DNA of 64,000 bases from Marchantia polymorpha subsp. ruderalis (taxonomy: Eukaryota > Streptophyta > Marchantiopsida > Marchantiales > Marchantiaceae). The notes beneath the pieces were generated by a model. The model made no database searches. It saw only the letters and a list, made by a program, of their open reading frames with translations, and was not told the DNA's origin. Shown here piece after piece: positions 22,661-31,817 of the stretch. The position numbers and the translations under genes are program-made. How positions within the stretch are numbered: position 1 is the first letter of the stretch; each line of letters opens with the position of its first letter. The DNA is taken from assembly GCA_037833965.1 (NCBI GenBank), contig AP031355.1, forward strand, positions 28,421,501-28,485,500. Direction: 5' to 3'.

Positions 22661-25039
22661 CTACACGCCTGCACGGAACCACGCTACACTACACTCCGCG
22701 GAACCTGTGCTACGTCTCCTGCGCGACGGACTGCCGCGCACTAACTCCCTACCCTGCCAGTCTTCCGCTCGACTGCGCAGTCCCAATCGCTGCAACGCCG
22801 CGGACACCTCCACTTCGAGGGCGGACATGGTATCCTGCGCCTTCGACAGAAAAGCATCGAGCTTCTTTGCTACCTTCCGCCGACTCCTGCTGTCGCCTGA
22901 CAACAACCCGGCTGCGCGAAGTTCAAACTCACGCAGTGTGAGTTTCTCCTGCGCCGCCACTTCCCAGTGGGCGTAGCCCTTGAGACAGTGGGCGACACGC
23001 CTCGCCGTCTCCACCTTTGTGCGATCTGCCTCCTTCCTGCGATCCTCTTCAATTACCACTAATTGCGATTCGGCCTCAGCACGTTGCGCTCTCAATTCGC
23101 CACACTCTGACTGTAGCCTGCGGATTACCTCCTCATCCGCCTGCCGTGCGAGCTGACACTGTTCTAACAACCGCGTCTGTCGCACGAGCTCCTCTGACAA
23201 AATCCGATTCTGGGCCTGCTCAGAAATTAGTGCTTCTGTGACCTTCACCTGCTCCTTTGTGAGCTCTTCCAGTTTCCCATCCCTCACCTTCTCGGAATAC
23301 TTGTAGAATTTCTGATTGAGTTTATACTGAACCCACAAGCATTCATGCTTCTCCTTCAATTTCCTCAACTCCTGGTCCACTCTAGCTAGTAGCTTGCTGG
23401 TGTGGACTTTAGTGCGAGTCCGCCTACGCACTAACTCGATGTAAGATCCCGGCTGAAGTGGGTCGGCGTATTTATCGACTTTGCGATCCAAGTACCTTAG
23501 CAACGGAATCACCTGCTCAGAGAGCGCCGCCGCCGACGCTCCAACAATTTCCTCCTCCTCCTCCTCGGTGTCCCCTGCTCCTGACATTTCTTCGGTGGAG
23601 CCTCCGTCGTCATCATCCGAGTGGAGAATTTCAGTCGCCATTGATTGCGTTGGCGACTGACCCGAGTGGGGCTGCACGTCGTCGACGTGTGCTGCCTGCG
23701 AAGGCACGGCTGCAGCCTCGCTGCTCTTCGCCAAAATGTCTAAGGCGGTAGGCGAATGTGCCCGTGCTGCATTCCCGCCGCCCGCTTGTTGATCGTCAAC
23801 CGTATCCTCTCTACCGCCGACGTCCGCCGCCGAAGGCGATCGAGCGGAGGGTGGCTGCGCGGGGTTTGATTGCGCATCGCGCACCGAAAATTCATCCCGC
23901 GGACAGTCACTCCGCTCCTCCGCTAGTTGCTGCTCCCTTGATCGGCCTGCGGGGGCTGTGCTTGGTCTGTGCGCAGGCGCAAATGCCGGCACCTTGTCCG
24001 CCGCAGGCGTAGCGCCGCGGACATCCATCGCCAAAGGCGACATGGTCGGGGGCCGCTCGCCCGATGTCCCTTGGCCCTGAGGCCCTACCGCCGAAGGCGC
24101 ATCTACCGGCGGATTACCCGCCGATGGTGTGGCCTCCGCACACTCCCTGCTCGTATCTCCTCGGCTCGAAGGCCCTGGCGCCGAAGGCGCAAATCGCGGC
24201 GCGTGGTGCGCCAGAGGGTCTGGCCCCGAAGGCCGGTGTCTCGTAGGCGGCTCTTCCGCCGGCTCCTTCCCCTTCCTACGTTGGAACGGGGGTGATTCCT
24301 GCCTGTGCACAGGCGGCACGTGTGGAGGTGACCTGTGCACATGCGGACTGCTCCTTCCCACGCGTAAGCGTAGATCCACGTCCGCTTGTGATCGTCCGTC
24401 CGCGGAGGCTCGTCCGTGCGCAAACGGAACACCTGTCCGCAACGCACGTGGTAACTCCGGAGGCCCTTGGCCCGTAGGCGGCCTCTCGCCCGTCGAGGCT
24501 GCAGCGTGGTCCGTTGCTCCTGCGGACGTCCGCGCTTCCTCATGCTTCTCTGGCGACGCACTTCCTTTCTCCGTCGCAATCGTCGCCGTGTCCGCACTGT
24601 TGGCTGGTAACACCAGTCTGCGTGCCTTCTGCTTCGGCCGGCTGTATGACTCGTACAACGGCCGCGGTCGAATGGGAGCAGAGGGTTCTTGATGCTGCTC
24701 CTCTTCGGACTCTTCTCTCCATCGCCGCTTCCGCGGCACTCGTGCTGCAGGAGTGTTTCTCCCTTCGTCCCTCCGCCTTGATGGAGTAGAAGTCGGTGAC
24801 TCCTCTGCATCAGTGTCGACCTCATTCTCCCGCACATACTTCCCGGGATGGTCGACGGACAACGGCGGAAAACGCTCAAGCTCCGCCGCTGTCAAACAAT
24901 TCCGCTGTCGATAAAAATTGATGAGGAAAGGAGAGAGATGGTTTAGAGTTCCCCCCTTCTCCTCAAAAGCGTGCTGTCGCATCACCCTGTGCAGAATGCT
25001 CGCCCAGTGAATTGGAGTTCCCTCGATGACGCACTCCAC
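22661..25039 (-). CDS. Large unknown ORF, downstream (C-terminal) part
   Basis: An open frame of 792 codons runs to a TAG at 22661-22663. It has no ATG at its upstream edge: it stays open up to the retroelement junction at 25045, so it is the downstream part of an ORF split by that insertion. The first 60 residues look folded (GTPIHWASILHRVMRQHAF). Residues about 65-480 are low-complexity, rich in Pro, Arg, Ser, Ala and acidic runs, and probably disordered. Residues about 490-730 form a long predicted coiled coil rich in Glu, Lys, Gln and Leu (QELRKLKEKHECLW; ILSEELVRQTRLLEQCQLAR). Function is not recognised. From memory it resembles large repetitive-family ORFs in liverworts. It could be a host gene or a structural protein of an unclassified element. 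Confidence 0.6.
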   Translation of the reverse strand: MECVIEGTPIHWASILHRVMRQHAFEEKGGTLNHLSPFLINFYRQRNCLTAAELERFPPLSVDHPGKYVRENEVDTDAEESPTSTPSRRRDEGRNTPAARVPRKRRWREESEEEQHQEPSAPIRPRPLYESYSRPKQKARRLVLPANSADTATIATEKGSASPEKHEEARTSAGATDHAAASTGERPPTGQGPPELPRALRTGVPFAHGRASADGRSQADVDLRLRVGRSSPHVHRSPPHVPPVHRQESPPFQRRKGKEPAEEPPTRHRPSGPDPLAHHAPRFAPSAPGPSSRGDTSRECAEATPSAGNPPVDAPSAVGPQGQGTSGERPPTMSPLAMDVRGATPAADKVPAFAPAHRPSTAPAGRSREQQLAEERSDCPRDEFSVRDAQSNPAQPPSARSPSAADVGGREDTVDDQQAGGGNAARAHSPTALDILAKSSEAAAVPSQAAHVDDVQPHSGQSPTQSMATEILHSDDDDGGSTEEMSGAGDTEEEEEEIVGASAAALSEQVIPLLRYLDRKVDKYADPLQPGSYIELVRRRTRTKVHTSKLLARVDQELRKLKEKHECLWVQYKLNQKFYKYSEKVRDGKLEELTKEQVKVTEALISEQAQNRILSEELVRQTRLLEQCQLARQADEEVIRRLQSECGELRAQRAEAESQLVVIEEDRRKEADRTKVETARRVAHCLKGYAHWEVAAQEKLTLREFELRAAGLLSGDSRSRRKVAKKLDAFLSKAQDTMSALEVEVSAALQRLGLRSRAEDWQGRELVRGSPSRRRRSTGSAECSVAWFRAGV

Positions 25040-25044
25040 AAAAG
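25040..25044 (+). repeat. 5-bp target site duplication, left
   Basis: AAAAG, repeated exactly at 31107-31111 after the 3' LTR. A 5-bp duplication is normal for Ty3/gypsy integrases. Confidence 0.92.
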
Positions 25045-25129
25045 TGTAACCATCTTTAGTTAGTTAGAACTAAAGTAGAGGTTACTCTGAATATGGATGT
25101 AGATACTTTAGTGTGCACTAGTCATAGCT

Positions 25130-25300
25130 GCCACATCAGCGATCCGCGCACTTGGTAGGTACAGAGTGGATGTGTTAGTTGACAGTGCCACGTCAGCAAT
25201 CCGTGTGCTTGTAGGTAAGGATTGAGTGTGTTAGTTAGTGTGTTAGTTGGGTGCGCCACGTCAGCGATCCGTGTGCTTGTTAGGGTTATCCGCCACGTCA
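25130..25300 (+). promoter_or_regulatory. Four GCCAC(A/G)TCA repeats in the LTR U3 region
   Basis: GCCACATCA at 25130-25138, then GCCACGTCA at 25187-25195, 25255-25263 and 25292-25300. The first three sit in longer repeats GCCACRTCAGCRATCCGYGYRCTTG. The complement TGACGTGGC is a classic ACGT-core site for plant bZIP factors. Repeated copies upstream of a TATA box look like an enhancer array. Diverged versions remain in the old LTR at 33532-33924. Binding is inferred from the motif. Confidence 0.6.
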
Positions 25301-25368
25301 TCCATCCACTAGGAGTGGGATGGATGGTGGGGATTAGATCTTATCACCTTGTATTTGTTGGTGAGAGC

Positions 25369-25375
25369 TATATAA
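25369..25375 (+). promoter_or_regulatory. TATA box of the 5' LTR
   Basis: TATATAA within GAGCTATATAAGGGAG, about 95 bp before the LTR end. The same box lies at 31011-31017 in the 3' LTR. Confidence 0.75.
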
Positions 25376-25465
25376 GGGAGAGGAGAACCATTGTTGGTAT
25401 CTCTCATCTTCAGAGTTTACGTTTCTATCTCCGAGTGAACTTCTCTCTAAACCCTAGTGTTACAA

Positions 25466-25477
25466 TGGTATCAGAGC
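25466..25477 (+). other. Primer binding site for initiator tRNA-Met
   Basis: TGGTATCAGAGC begins two bases after the LTR end and matches the complement of the 3' end of plant initiator tRNA-Met, the standard primer for these elements. Confidence 0.95.
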
Positions 25478-25628
25478 GACCTTGCTCTTTCCTTGAGTGT
25501 GGATTACCCCTCATGGAATAGCAAGTGAGTGATGATGGAGTGTAGTCTTGAGAGTGTATAGAGGCTGGCAGAGGTCATTCATCTGCATGTAGAGAGAGGT
25601 GGAAGGGGGAAATTGTGTTTTTGCAGAT

Positions 25629-25847
25629 ATGGACGGGATTGATTGGAATCCAGTACCGCACTGGCCAATTCCTAACCTATTCGATATTCACCTTCGTTGC
25701 ATGGAGAAACATCATTTTCGGATGTACCTTGTGGCTTGTTGGGGTGCAGATTTTATGACTAGAGTGATGGAGTCAAGAGTGCCACTGATTCTTCCAATAG
25801 TTACTTATGGAGAGACTTGGGATTGTACTATATACATTCTATACTGA
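25629..25847 (+). CDS. Leader ORF 1 of the young chromovirus (72 aa)
   Basis: This small ORF lies between the primer site and gag. It begins MDGIDWNPVPHW and ends TYGETWDCTIYILY, with VMESRVPLILPIV in the middle. The next ORF has the same plan, so the two look like tandem duplicates. An open frame extends 10 codons further upstream, but the internal ATG matches the start of the second copy and is preferred. No known domain is recognised. Chromoviruses usually have no coding sequence here. Whether it is translated is unknown. Confidence 0.5.
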   Translation: MDGIDWNPVPHWPIPNLFDIHLRCMEKHHFRMYLVACWGADFMTRVMESRVPLILPIVTYGETWDCTIYILY

Positions 25848-25854
25848 TTGTTTC

Positions 25855-26061
25855 ATGGATTTGAATCGCGAACCACCTGTCCCGGTTCGATTCAGCACTT
25901 ATGTAGAGATTAGAACAGTATATAGACAGAAGAGGATATGGAGAGATTTTCTTGTGAGGAATTATGGAGAGGAGTACTATAGAGCTGTGATAGAGTCACC
26001 TGCACCTTTTGTGACTCCTTTGTTGAGAGGTCACATAGTGATTATACTCACTTTGTATTAG
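25855..26061 (+). CDS. Leader ORF 2 of the young chromovirus (68 aa)
   Basis: It begins 7 bases after the end of leader ORF 1, in another frame. MDLNREPPVPVRF matches the start of ORF 1, VIESPAPFVTPLL matches its VMESRVPLILPIV, and both end in I-x-x-LY. The paired similarity suggests a duplicated small protein or module kept by the element. No known family is recognised; a short hydrophobic tail (HIVIILTLY) is visible. It ends 17 bases before gag. Confidence 0.5.
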   Translation: MDLNREPPVPVRFSTYVEIRTVYRQKRIWRDFLVRNYGEEYYRAVIESPAPFVTPLLRGHIVIILTLY

Positions 26062-26078
26062 AGGTATTGTGAGAAAGC

Positions 26079-27242
26079 ATGGGAACATCAATTGATATGG
26101 GTGAGGTTCTCAATGCAATCATGGCAGAGATGAAGGAGTTGAGAAAAGCAATAGTAGATGGGCATACCAAGCAGCAAGCCATGGAAGATAAAATCTTCGC
26201 ATTAGAGAGTGAGAAAGTAGAGAGAGAGAGAGTTGGAGAGATGGAAGTTGAACCTCAAGTTCAAGCTTCTCAAGTTCAGCCAGAACCAACTCCTATTGAT
26301 GCAGCAGAGGCAAATAGGAGACGTCTTCAAGAGATTGAAGATCAAGCAAATCTTTTGCTTCGAATGGGAAAATCCTGTAAGGTGGAAGCTTACAAAGGGA
26401 GTAGAGCAATGGGAGTGTTAGAGGGATGGATTATGAGGATGAATATTCATTTATCCCATTTTCATGTTTCTGATTATATTGCAAGAATGTTCATGAGATC
26501 TTATCTTACGGATAAGACTCTCACATGGTACACAACATGGGAGAGAATGCTTTCAGAACGAGGTGCTACCATTTCGTGGAGTGGAATGCAAGAAGGACTT
26601 CTGCAAAATTTTCAAGCGGTGGATTCTCTTCAAACTGCAAGAATGAAGTTGTGGGATTTGAAGCAGAAAGGAGGTATTCATGAGTACATTGAAGAATTTC
26701 GTGATCTTCAAGTATCTATCATGGATATGAGTGGAGCTGAAGCCTTGGACGTGTTCAAACGAGGCTTGAAAGATCAAATTCGAAAGGAGGTGATGGTAAG
26801 CAATCCATCTACTGTGAATGAAGCAATCGCAATTGCTCAACGAATTTCAGGTGCTTTTGGTGTCACACACGGTGAACCAGTGAGCAATTTTAGAGATCCA
26901 TCTGGTCCAACACCGATGGAGTTGGGAAATCTTCGACGTAGAGAAGGTTTTGCACCAACAAGAGGACCACCACCAAGATTTGGAGGTGAGATTAGGCGAC
27001 CAGGAGTTCCAAATTTGCAAGAAGGGTATGCAAATAATGGAATGGTTCGAGGAGGAGCTGGAGTTCGTGACAATCGCCAATGCTATGCATGTGGACGAAT
27101 GGGTCACATAGCCAAGTTTTGTCGAGTTCGGCCGACACAACAAGGAGGACGGCCCATGCAGCGACGACCGTTCAACAATATGGAGGGGATAGAGTATGAA
27201 GAGGTGGAGGAAGCAGTTTCGGGAAACGAAGATCACCAGTAA
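26079..27242 (+). CDS. gag of the young chromovirus (387 aa)
   Basis: This is the structural protein of the element. Residues about 10-75 are helical and charged. Residues about 105-265 resemble the Retrotrans_gag capsid domain ([54 protein letters not shown]). A Gly/Pro/Arg-rich stretch then leads to one CCHC zinc knuckle, [14 protein letters not shown], near residue 340, which binds RNA. The tail is acidic. Gag and pol lie in different frames, so pol expression would need a recoding step or another route. Confidence 0.93.
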   Translation: MGTSIDMGEVLNAIMAEMKELRKAIVDGHTKQQAMEDKIFALESEKVERERVGEMEVEPQVQASQVQPEPTPIDAAEANRRRLQEIEDQANLLLRMGKSCKVEAYKGSRAMGVLEGWIMRMNIHLSHFHVSDYIARMFMRSYLTDKTLTWYTTWERMLSERGATISWSGMQEGLLQNFQAVDSLQTARMKLWDLKQKGGIHEYIEEFRDLQVSIMDMSGAEALDVFKRGLKDQIRKEVMVSNPSTVNEAIAIAQRISGAFGVTHGEPVSNFRDPSGPTPMELGNLRRREGFAPTRGPPPRFGGEIRRPGVPNLQEGYANNGMVRGGAGVRDNRQCYACGRMGHIAKFCRVRPTQQGGRPMQRRPFNNMEGIEYEEVEEAVSGNEDHQ

Positions 27243-27244
27243 TC

Positions 27245-30200
27245 TTGCCTCGCGACCTTACTGGTTCTACAAAGCGAAGAAAAGGCGAGGTTGGAAGAAG
27301 GCAATGGTTGGGAGCTCATGGAAGGAGTAAGAAGCAAGCTCAACTCATTGTCACTGATGGTTTCATGGAAGGACACAAGGTGAGAGTTTTAATTGATCCT
27401 GGAGCAACTGAGAATTTTCTATCAAGGAGTGTTGCTATGAAGTTAGGTTTGATGTTGATGAAGGACGTGAGTGAAGAAGTTGAATTGCCAAACGGGCAAA
27501 CTGAAGTGATAGAAACACTACCACGGAGTGTAGAATTATCCATAGGTAGATACAAGGAGAGCATTGAATGGAGAGTAATTCGTTTAGCTCGATATGATGT
27601 CATCCTTGGAATGCCATGGATGGAACAATATAATCCGAAGGTAGATTGGAGAAGAAAAGTGATTACAAGTAGTGGATGGAAGATCTATGGAGATAGAATT
27701 AGATCTCAGAATAGGAATTTACCCCTCTTTGTGATGGGTACAGCATCCATTTCTAGAGATGATGTATGTTTCCTTGGACTTATAAGAGATATTGGGTCCA
27801 CGGACAAACCTTACATCCCGGAGTCCTTGAAGGACATTTTTATGGAGTATAAAGATGTTTTTCCAGATGATCTACCTGCAGGATTACCACCAAAGAGGCG
27901 AGTAGATCACAAGATTGAGGTGATACCTGGAAGTACACCAACTTGCAAAGCTCCATATCGTTTGGCTCCAAACGAATTGGAAGAATGCAAAGCTCAAGTG
28001 GAGGAGATGTTGAGCAAGGGATTCATTCAACCAAGTGTTTCACCTTATGGAGCTCCAGTACTCTTTGTGAAGAAGAAGGATGGATCCATGAGACTATGTA
28101 TCGATTATCGCGGGTTGAATCAGCAAACGGTGAAAAACAAATATCCATTACCTCGTATGGATGATTTGTTTGATCAACTTCAAGGAGCGAAGTACTTCAC
28201 CAAGCTAGATTTGAGAAGCGGCTACAATCAAATTCGAATTGCAGATGAAGATGTTCACAAGACAGCTTTTCGTACTAGGTATGGACACTTTGAGTATCTG
28301 GTGATGCCTTTTGGTCTCACTAATGCACCAGCTACATTCATGGGATTGATGAACGATATCTTTTGCCCTTATCTAGATAAATCTGTCATTGTTTTTCTAG
28401 ATGATATATTGGTGTATAGCAAAACTTTGAGTGATCATAGAAGTCATTTACGAGAGGTACTTCAAGTTTTGAGAGACAATCAATTGTATGCCAAAGCTTC
28501 AAAATGTGAATTTGGCAAGTCAGAAGTAGATTACTTGGGTCATAGAGTTACAGCTACAGGAGTCCAAGTGATGAGTGAGAAGATAGATGCCATTCAGAAA
28601 TGGATAGCACCTGAGGATCAAACTCAATTGAAAAGTTTTCTAGGGCTCACTGGATTCTATCGTAGATTTGTGAAAGGTTTTGCTCGACTAGCTCAGGCCT
28701 TGACTTCCATGTTAGGGAAAGGTCAAAAGTGGAGATGGGGAACAGCTCAAGAGTTAGCTTTTCAAGCATTGAAAGATGCTTTGTTACACGCACCTATTCT
28801 CAAGTGGTATGATCCTAACCGTTCTATCAAGTTGGCCACTGACGCATCAGGTACAACAGTAGGTGGCATACTTCAACAAGAATGGGAGGATGGATGGCAT
28901 CCAGTTGCTTTCTATTCTCGAAAGTTGGTGGCGGCGGAACAAAATTATCACACGACAGAACGAGAGGAGTTAGCTATCGTGTTGGCAACCAAACATTGGA
29001 AGCATTATTTGGGTGATAAGGAGTTTGTGGTGGAGACTGATCATAAACCCTTGGTTTATTTGGAAACTCAGAAGGATCTGTCCAAACGACAAATTCGATG
29101 GGCAGAGTGGCGTCAACGCTTCAACATGAAGATTGTGTACGTGGAGGGAAAGAAGCAACTTGCGGATGCTCTCACACGCATGCCTTGTTTGAATCATGTT
29201 GCAGAAGTGAAAATTCAGGCGGATTGGTGGAGCAAGATGTCACAAGCCACAAAGGAGGATGAAGAGATCACTCGGGCACTACAAACTGGAAAGGCTGAGA
29301 AATCTCGAGGTTTGGCGTTTTACAATCAGCGTATATGGATTCCACAAGATCACGATTTGCGCACAATGATTTTGGCAGAAAGTCATGATACAGCCATTGC
29401 AGGTCATGTGGGAGTGGAGAAAACCGTGGAGAGTATACAACGAGTGTACTATTGGCCCAAAATACGTGAGGATGTGGAGTCTTATGTTCGAAGTTGTGTT
29501 GCTTGTCAACAAAACAAGGCAAGTAATCAAAAACTAGCGGGTTTATTACAGCCTCTTCCTATTCCCGAACAGCGGTGGGAACATGTCACCATGGATCTTG
29601 TATGTGAGTTACCAAGGACTTCGTTAGGACATGATTCAGTGGTGGTTTTTGTGGACAAATTGAGCAAGATGATTCACATCAGGCCAACCACAAAAACAGT
29701 AACAGCTCCACAACTAGCTCAATTGTATCTAGATGCAGTTTTTGTCAATCATGGCTTAAGCAAAGTGTTAATCACGGATAGAGGTACTCACTTCACTAGT
29801 TTATTTTGGAAAACTTTGTTTAGTTTTTTCAAAACAAAACTAGCAATGTCCACGGTCTATCACCCTCAAACTGATGGACAAACTGAGAGGGCAAATAGAA
29901 CCATAGAGGATATGCTACGAGCATTCACATTAGAAGAGCAAGAAGAGTGAGACAACCTTTTGCCACTTGTGGAATTTGCATATAACAATTCTGTTAATGC
30001 ATCCACAAAAGTGTCTCCATTTTTTCTTATGTATGGAGCTCATCCGATAACTCCTTCACGTTTGATGAGACTTCCCAAAGGAGAGGAGTTTTCGACCAAA
30101 GTTGCAGCAGTCAACGAATTCGTGGAGCATATTCACCGAGGACTACATCAGGCCAAGGAGAAGTTGGTAATAGCTCAAAATCGGCAAAAGCAGCATGCCG

Positions 30201-30673
30201 ATGCTCATCGTAGAGAAGTGATTTTTGAGGTTGGAGATCATGTTTGGTTATCTACAACGAATCTGTCTCTTGTAGGAACACCAAAGTTAAACCCTAGGTT
30301 CATCGGTCCATTTTTGGTTTTCAAGCGTGTTGGTGAAGTGTCATACAAGTTGGAACTTCCGTCACATATGAAAATACATCCAGTATTTCATGTGTCACGA
30401 TTGCGAAAACATGTACCACGACCAAAACAATTCACCAACCAACCAGCACCACCTCCTCTTCCAACCTTGATAGTAGATCATGAGGAGTTTGAGGTAGAAA
30501 AGATACTCAAGAAACGAATTCGAGGTCATAAATATCCCAAAGTAGAGTATTTGATTCAATGGAAAGGCTATCCATCGTATGAATCAACTTGGGAACCAGC
30601 TAAAAATTTAGCAAATGCACCTTTGATAGTTCAGGAGTTTGAACGTATGTGCAACGAGGACGTTGCATCTTAA
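27245..30673 (+). CDS. pol of the young chromovirus: PR-RT-RH-IN-chromodomain
   Basis: Protease: [13 protein letters not shown] is the active-site segment and [10 protein letters not shown] the closing motif. Reverse transcriptase: [27 protein letters not shown] and [14 protein letters not shown]. RNase [18 protein letters not shown] and [11 protein letters not shown]. Integrase: zinc part [14 protein letters not shown] and SCVACQQNK; core [24 protein letters not shown] and [16 protein letters not shown]-terminal [11 protein letters not shown] and VGDHVWLST. Chromodomain: [32 protein letters not shown]. Together these copy the RNA, cut the precursor and insert the cDNA, with the chromodomain expected to guide integration to methylated-histone chromatin. 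The region looks nearly whole, with about one break. Confidence 0.95.
30470..30660 (+). other. Chromodomain of the young chromovirus
   Basis: [15 protein letters not shown], then [21 protein letters not shown]. The Y-x-x-WKGY-x-x-x-x-x-TWEP-x-x-NL pattern is diagnostic of chromodomains and defines the chromovirus branch of Ty3/gypsy. Confidence 0.94.
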
Positions 30674-30686
30674 AAGGAGGGAGGTT
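30672..30686 (+). other. Polypurine tract
   Basis: AAAAGGAGGGAGGTTT lies immediately before the 3' LTR start TGTAACC and primes plus-strand DNA synthesis in this class. Confidence 0.88.
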
Positions 30687-31106
30687 TGTAACCATCTTTA
30701 GTTAGTTAGAACTAAAGTAGAGGTTACTCTGAATATGGATGTAGATACTTTAGTGTGCACTAGTCATAGCTGCCACATCAGCGATCCGCGCACTTGGTAG
30801 GTACAGAGTGGATGTGTTAGTTGACAGTGCCACGTCAGCAATCCGTGTGCTTGTAGGTAAGGATTGAGTGTGTTAGTTAGTGTGTTAGTTGGGTGCGCCA
30901 CGTCAGCGATCCGTGTGCTTGTTAGGGTTATCCGCCACGTCATCCATCCACTAGGAGTGGGATGGATGGTGGGGATTAGATCTTATCACCTTGTATTTGT
31001 TGGTGAGAGCTATATAAGGGAGAGGAGAACCATTGTTGGTATCTCTCATCTTCAGAGTTTACGTTTCTATCTCCGAGTGAACTTCTCTCTAAACCCTAGT
31101 GTTACA
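30687..31106 (+). repeat. 3' LTR of the young chromovirus (420 bp)
   Basis: Same length and, by eye, same sequence as 25045-25464, including the TATA box and the four GCCAC(A/G)TCA repeats. Confidence 0.96.
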
Positions 31107-31111
31107 AAAAG
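31107..31111 (+). repeat. 5-bp target site duplication, right
   Basis: AAAAG, matching 25040-25044. Confidence 0.92.
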
Positions 31112-31817
31112 AGACCTGCCACAATGTGATGTAGCAGGCGCGGTGTGGCTGCAGTAATTGCATCAGCGCCGCGGACAAAGTCCGGCGAAATCGATCCTTG
31201 TAATCGCGGGTCCTGTACCCATTCTTGGTAGACCTCCCGGTCTTGAACAGCTCCACAAATTGCGCCTCTTCCTGCTTGGTCACCTTGATGCTCTCACTGT
31301 CGAAGAGGAGATGCCCTGGCATGCCGGCACATCTTCCCAATGCCTGCGCCCAATCTTGGACTGTCCACCGATCAACATGCGGACGCAATCCGCGCGAGGG
31401 TGGTCCCTGTGGCTCTAGCCATTCGCGCACCATATCCGCACAGATGTAGTTCCATCCCCATAGCAAGAAATCGAGCTTTCTTGCTATCAAGCGCTCCTCG
31501 AAAGCGCGCAGCCCGTTCTGTGGTAGACGAAGCGGCAGCATCCGCAATCGGCCCGGTCTCGTCATTGCGTTCCTGGAGTTCGCTCGCCCGCTCATTCTAC
31601 TTCCGCACCGCTCGAGCTCCTTTCTCTCTCGGCAAACTCTAATCGCCCTCAATTCCAAATCACGCGCACTCACTTCTCCCTCAATCACCAAGAAATCCTC
31701 TGTGCGGCGATGTCGAGAATGCTTAGCAGCCAGCAGATGGACGCGCGCAGCTCGCACAAGAGAGTGGAATCGCGAATTCAAGAATGGGACGCTCTCCGCC
31801 GCCCGGTCGAAGGTCAT
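31112..31817 (-). CDS. Large unknown ORF, upstream (N-terminal) part
   Basis: An open frame on the minus strand from an ATG at 31815-31817 runs about 235 codons into the retroelement junction. The part next to the junction reads ACYITLWQVSF; the other half of the ORF continues on the far side of the insertion. Visible features are a basic N-terminal half (RAARVHLLAAKHSRHRRTE) and an aromatic-rich segment (FLLWGWNYICADMVREWLEP, RWTVQDWAQALGRC) that looks folded. The layout is loosely reminiscent of the plant-transposon-associated domain found beside some plant retroelements, but I cannot confirm this. The true start could lie further upstream. Confidence 0.55.

Larger units (their letters stand above)
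25045..25464 (+). repeat. 5' LTR of the young chromovirus (420 bp)
   Basis: Begins TGTAACCATC and ends GTGTTACA. It carries a TATATAA box at 25369-25375, so transcription should begin roughly 25-35 bp later. It appears identical to 30687-31106. Confidence 0.96.
25045..31106 (+). mobile_element. Young Ty3/gypsy chromovirus, about 6.06 kb
   Basis: This is a full-length LTR retrotransposon with two 420-bp LTRs that I could not tell apart base by base. It has a 5-bp target duplication AAAAG, a primer site matching initiator tRNA-Met, two small leader ORFs, gag with a zinc knuckle, and pol with protease, reverse transcriptase, RNase H, integrase and a C-terminal chromodomain, then a purine tract. 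The chromodomain places it in the chromoviruses. Identical LTRs imply a very recent insertion. It looks nearly whole, with about one break in pol. It sits inside the large minus-strand ORF, whose two parts flank it. Two older copies of the same family lie at 33.5-38.4 kb. Confidence 0.96.

Noticed and set aside
24103-24879. A 258-codon Arg-rich ORF overlapping the large unknown ORF
   Set aside because: It is an alternate-frame shadow of the main frame; its Arg-rich make-up comes from the GC palindromes.
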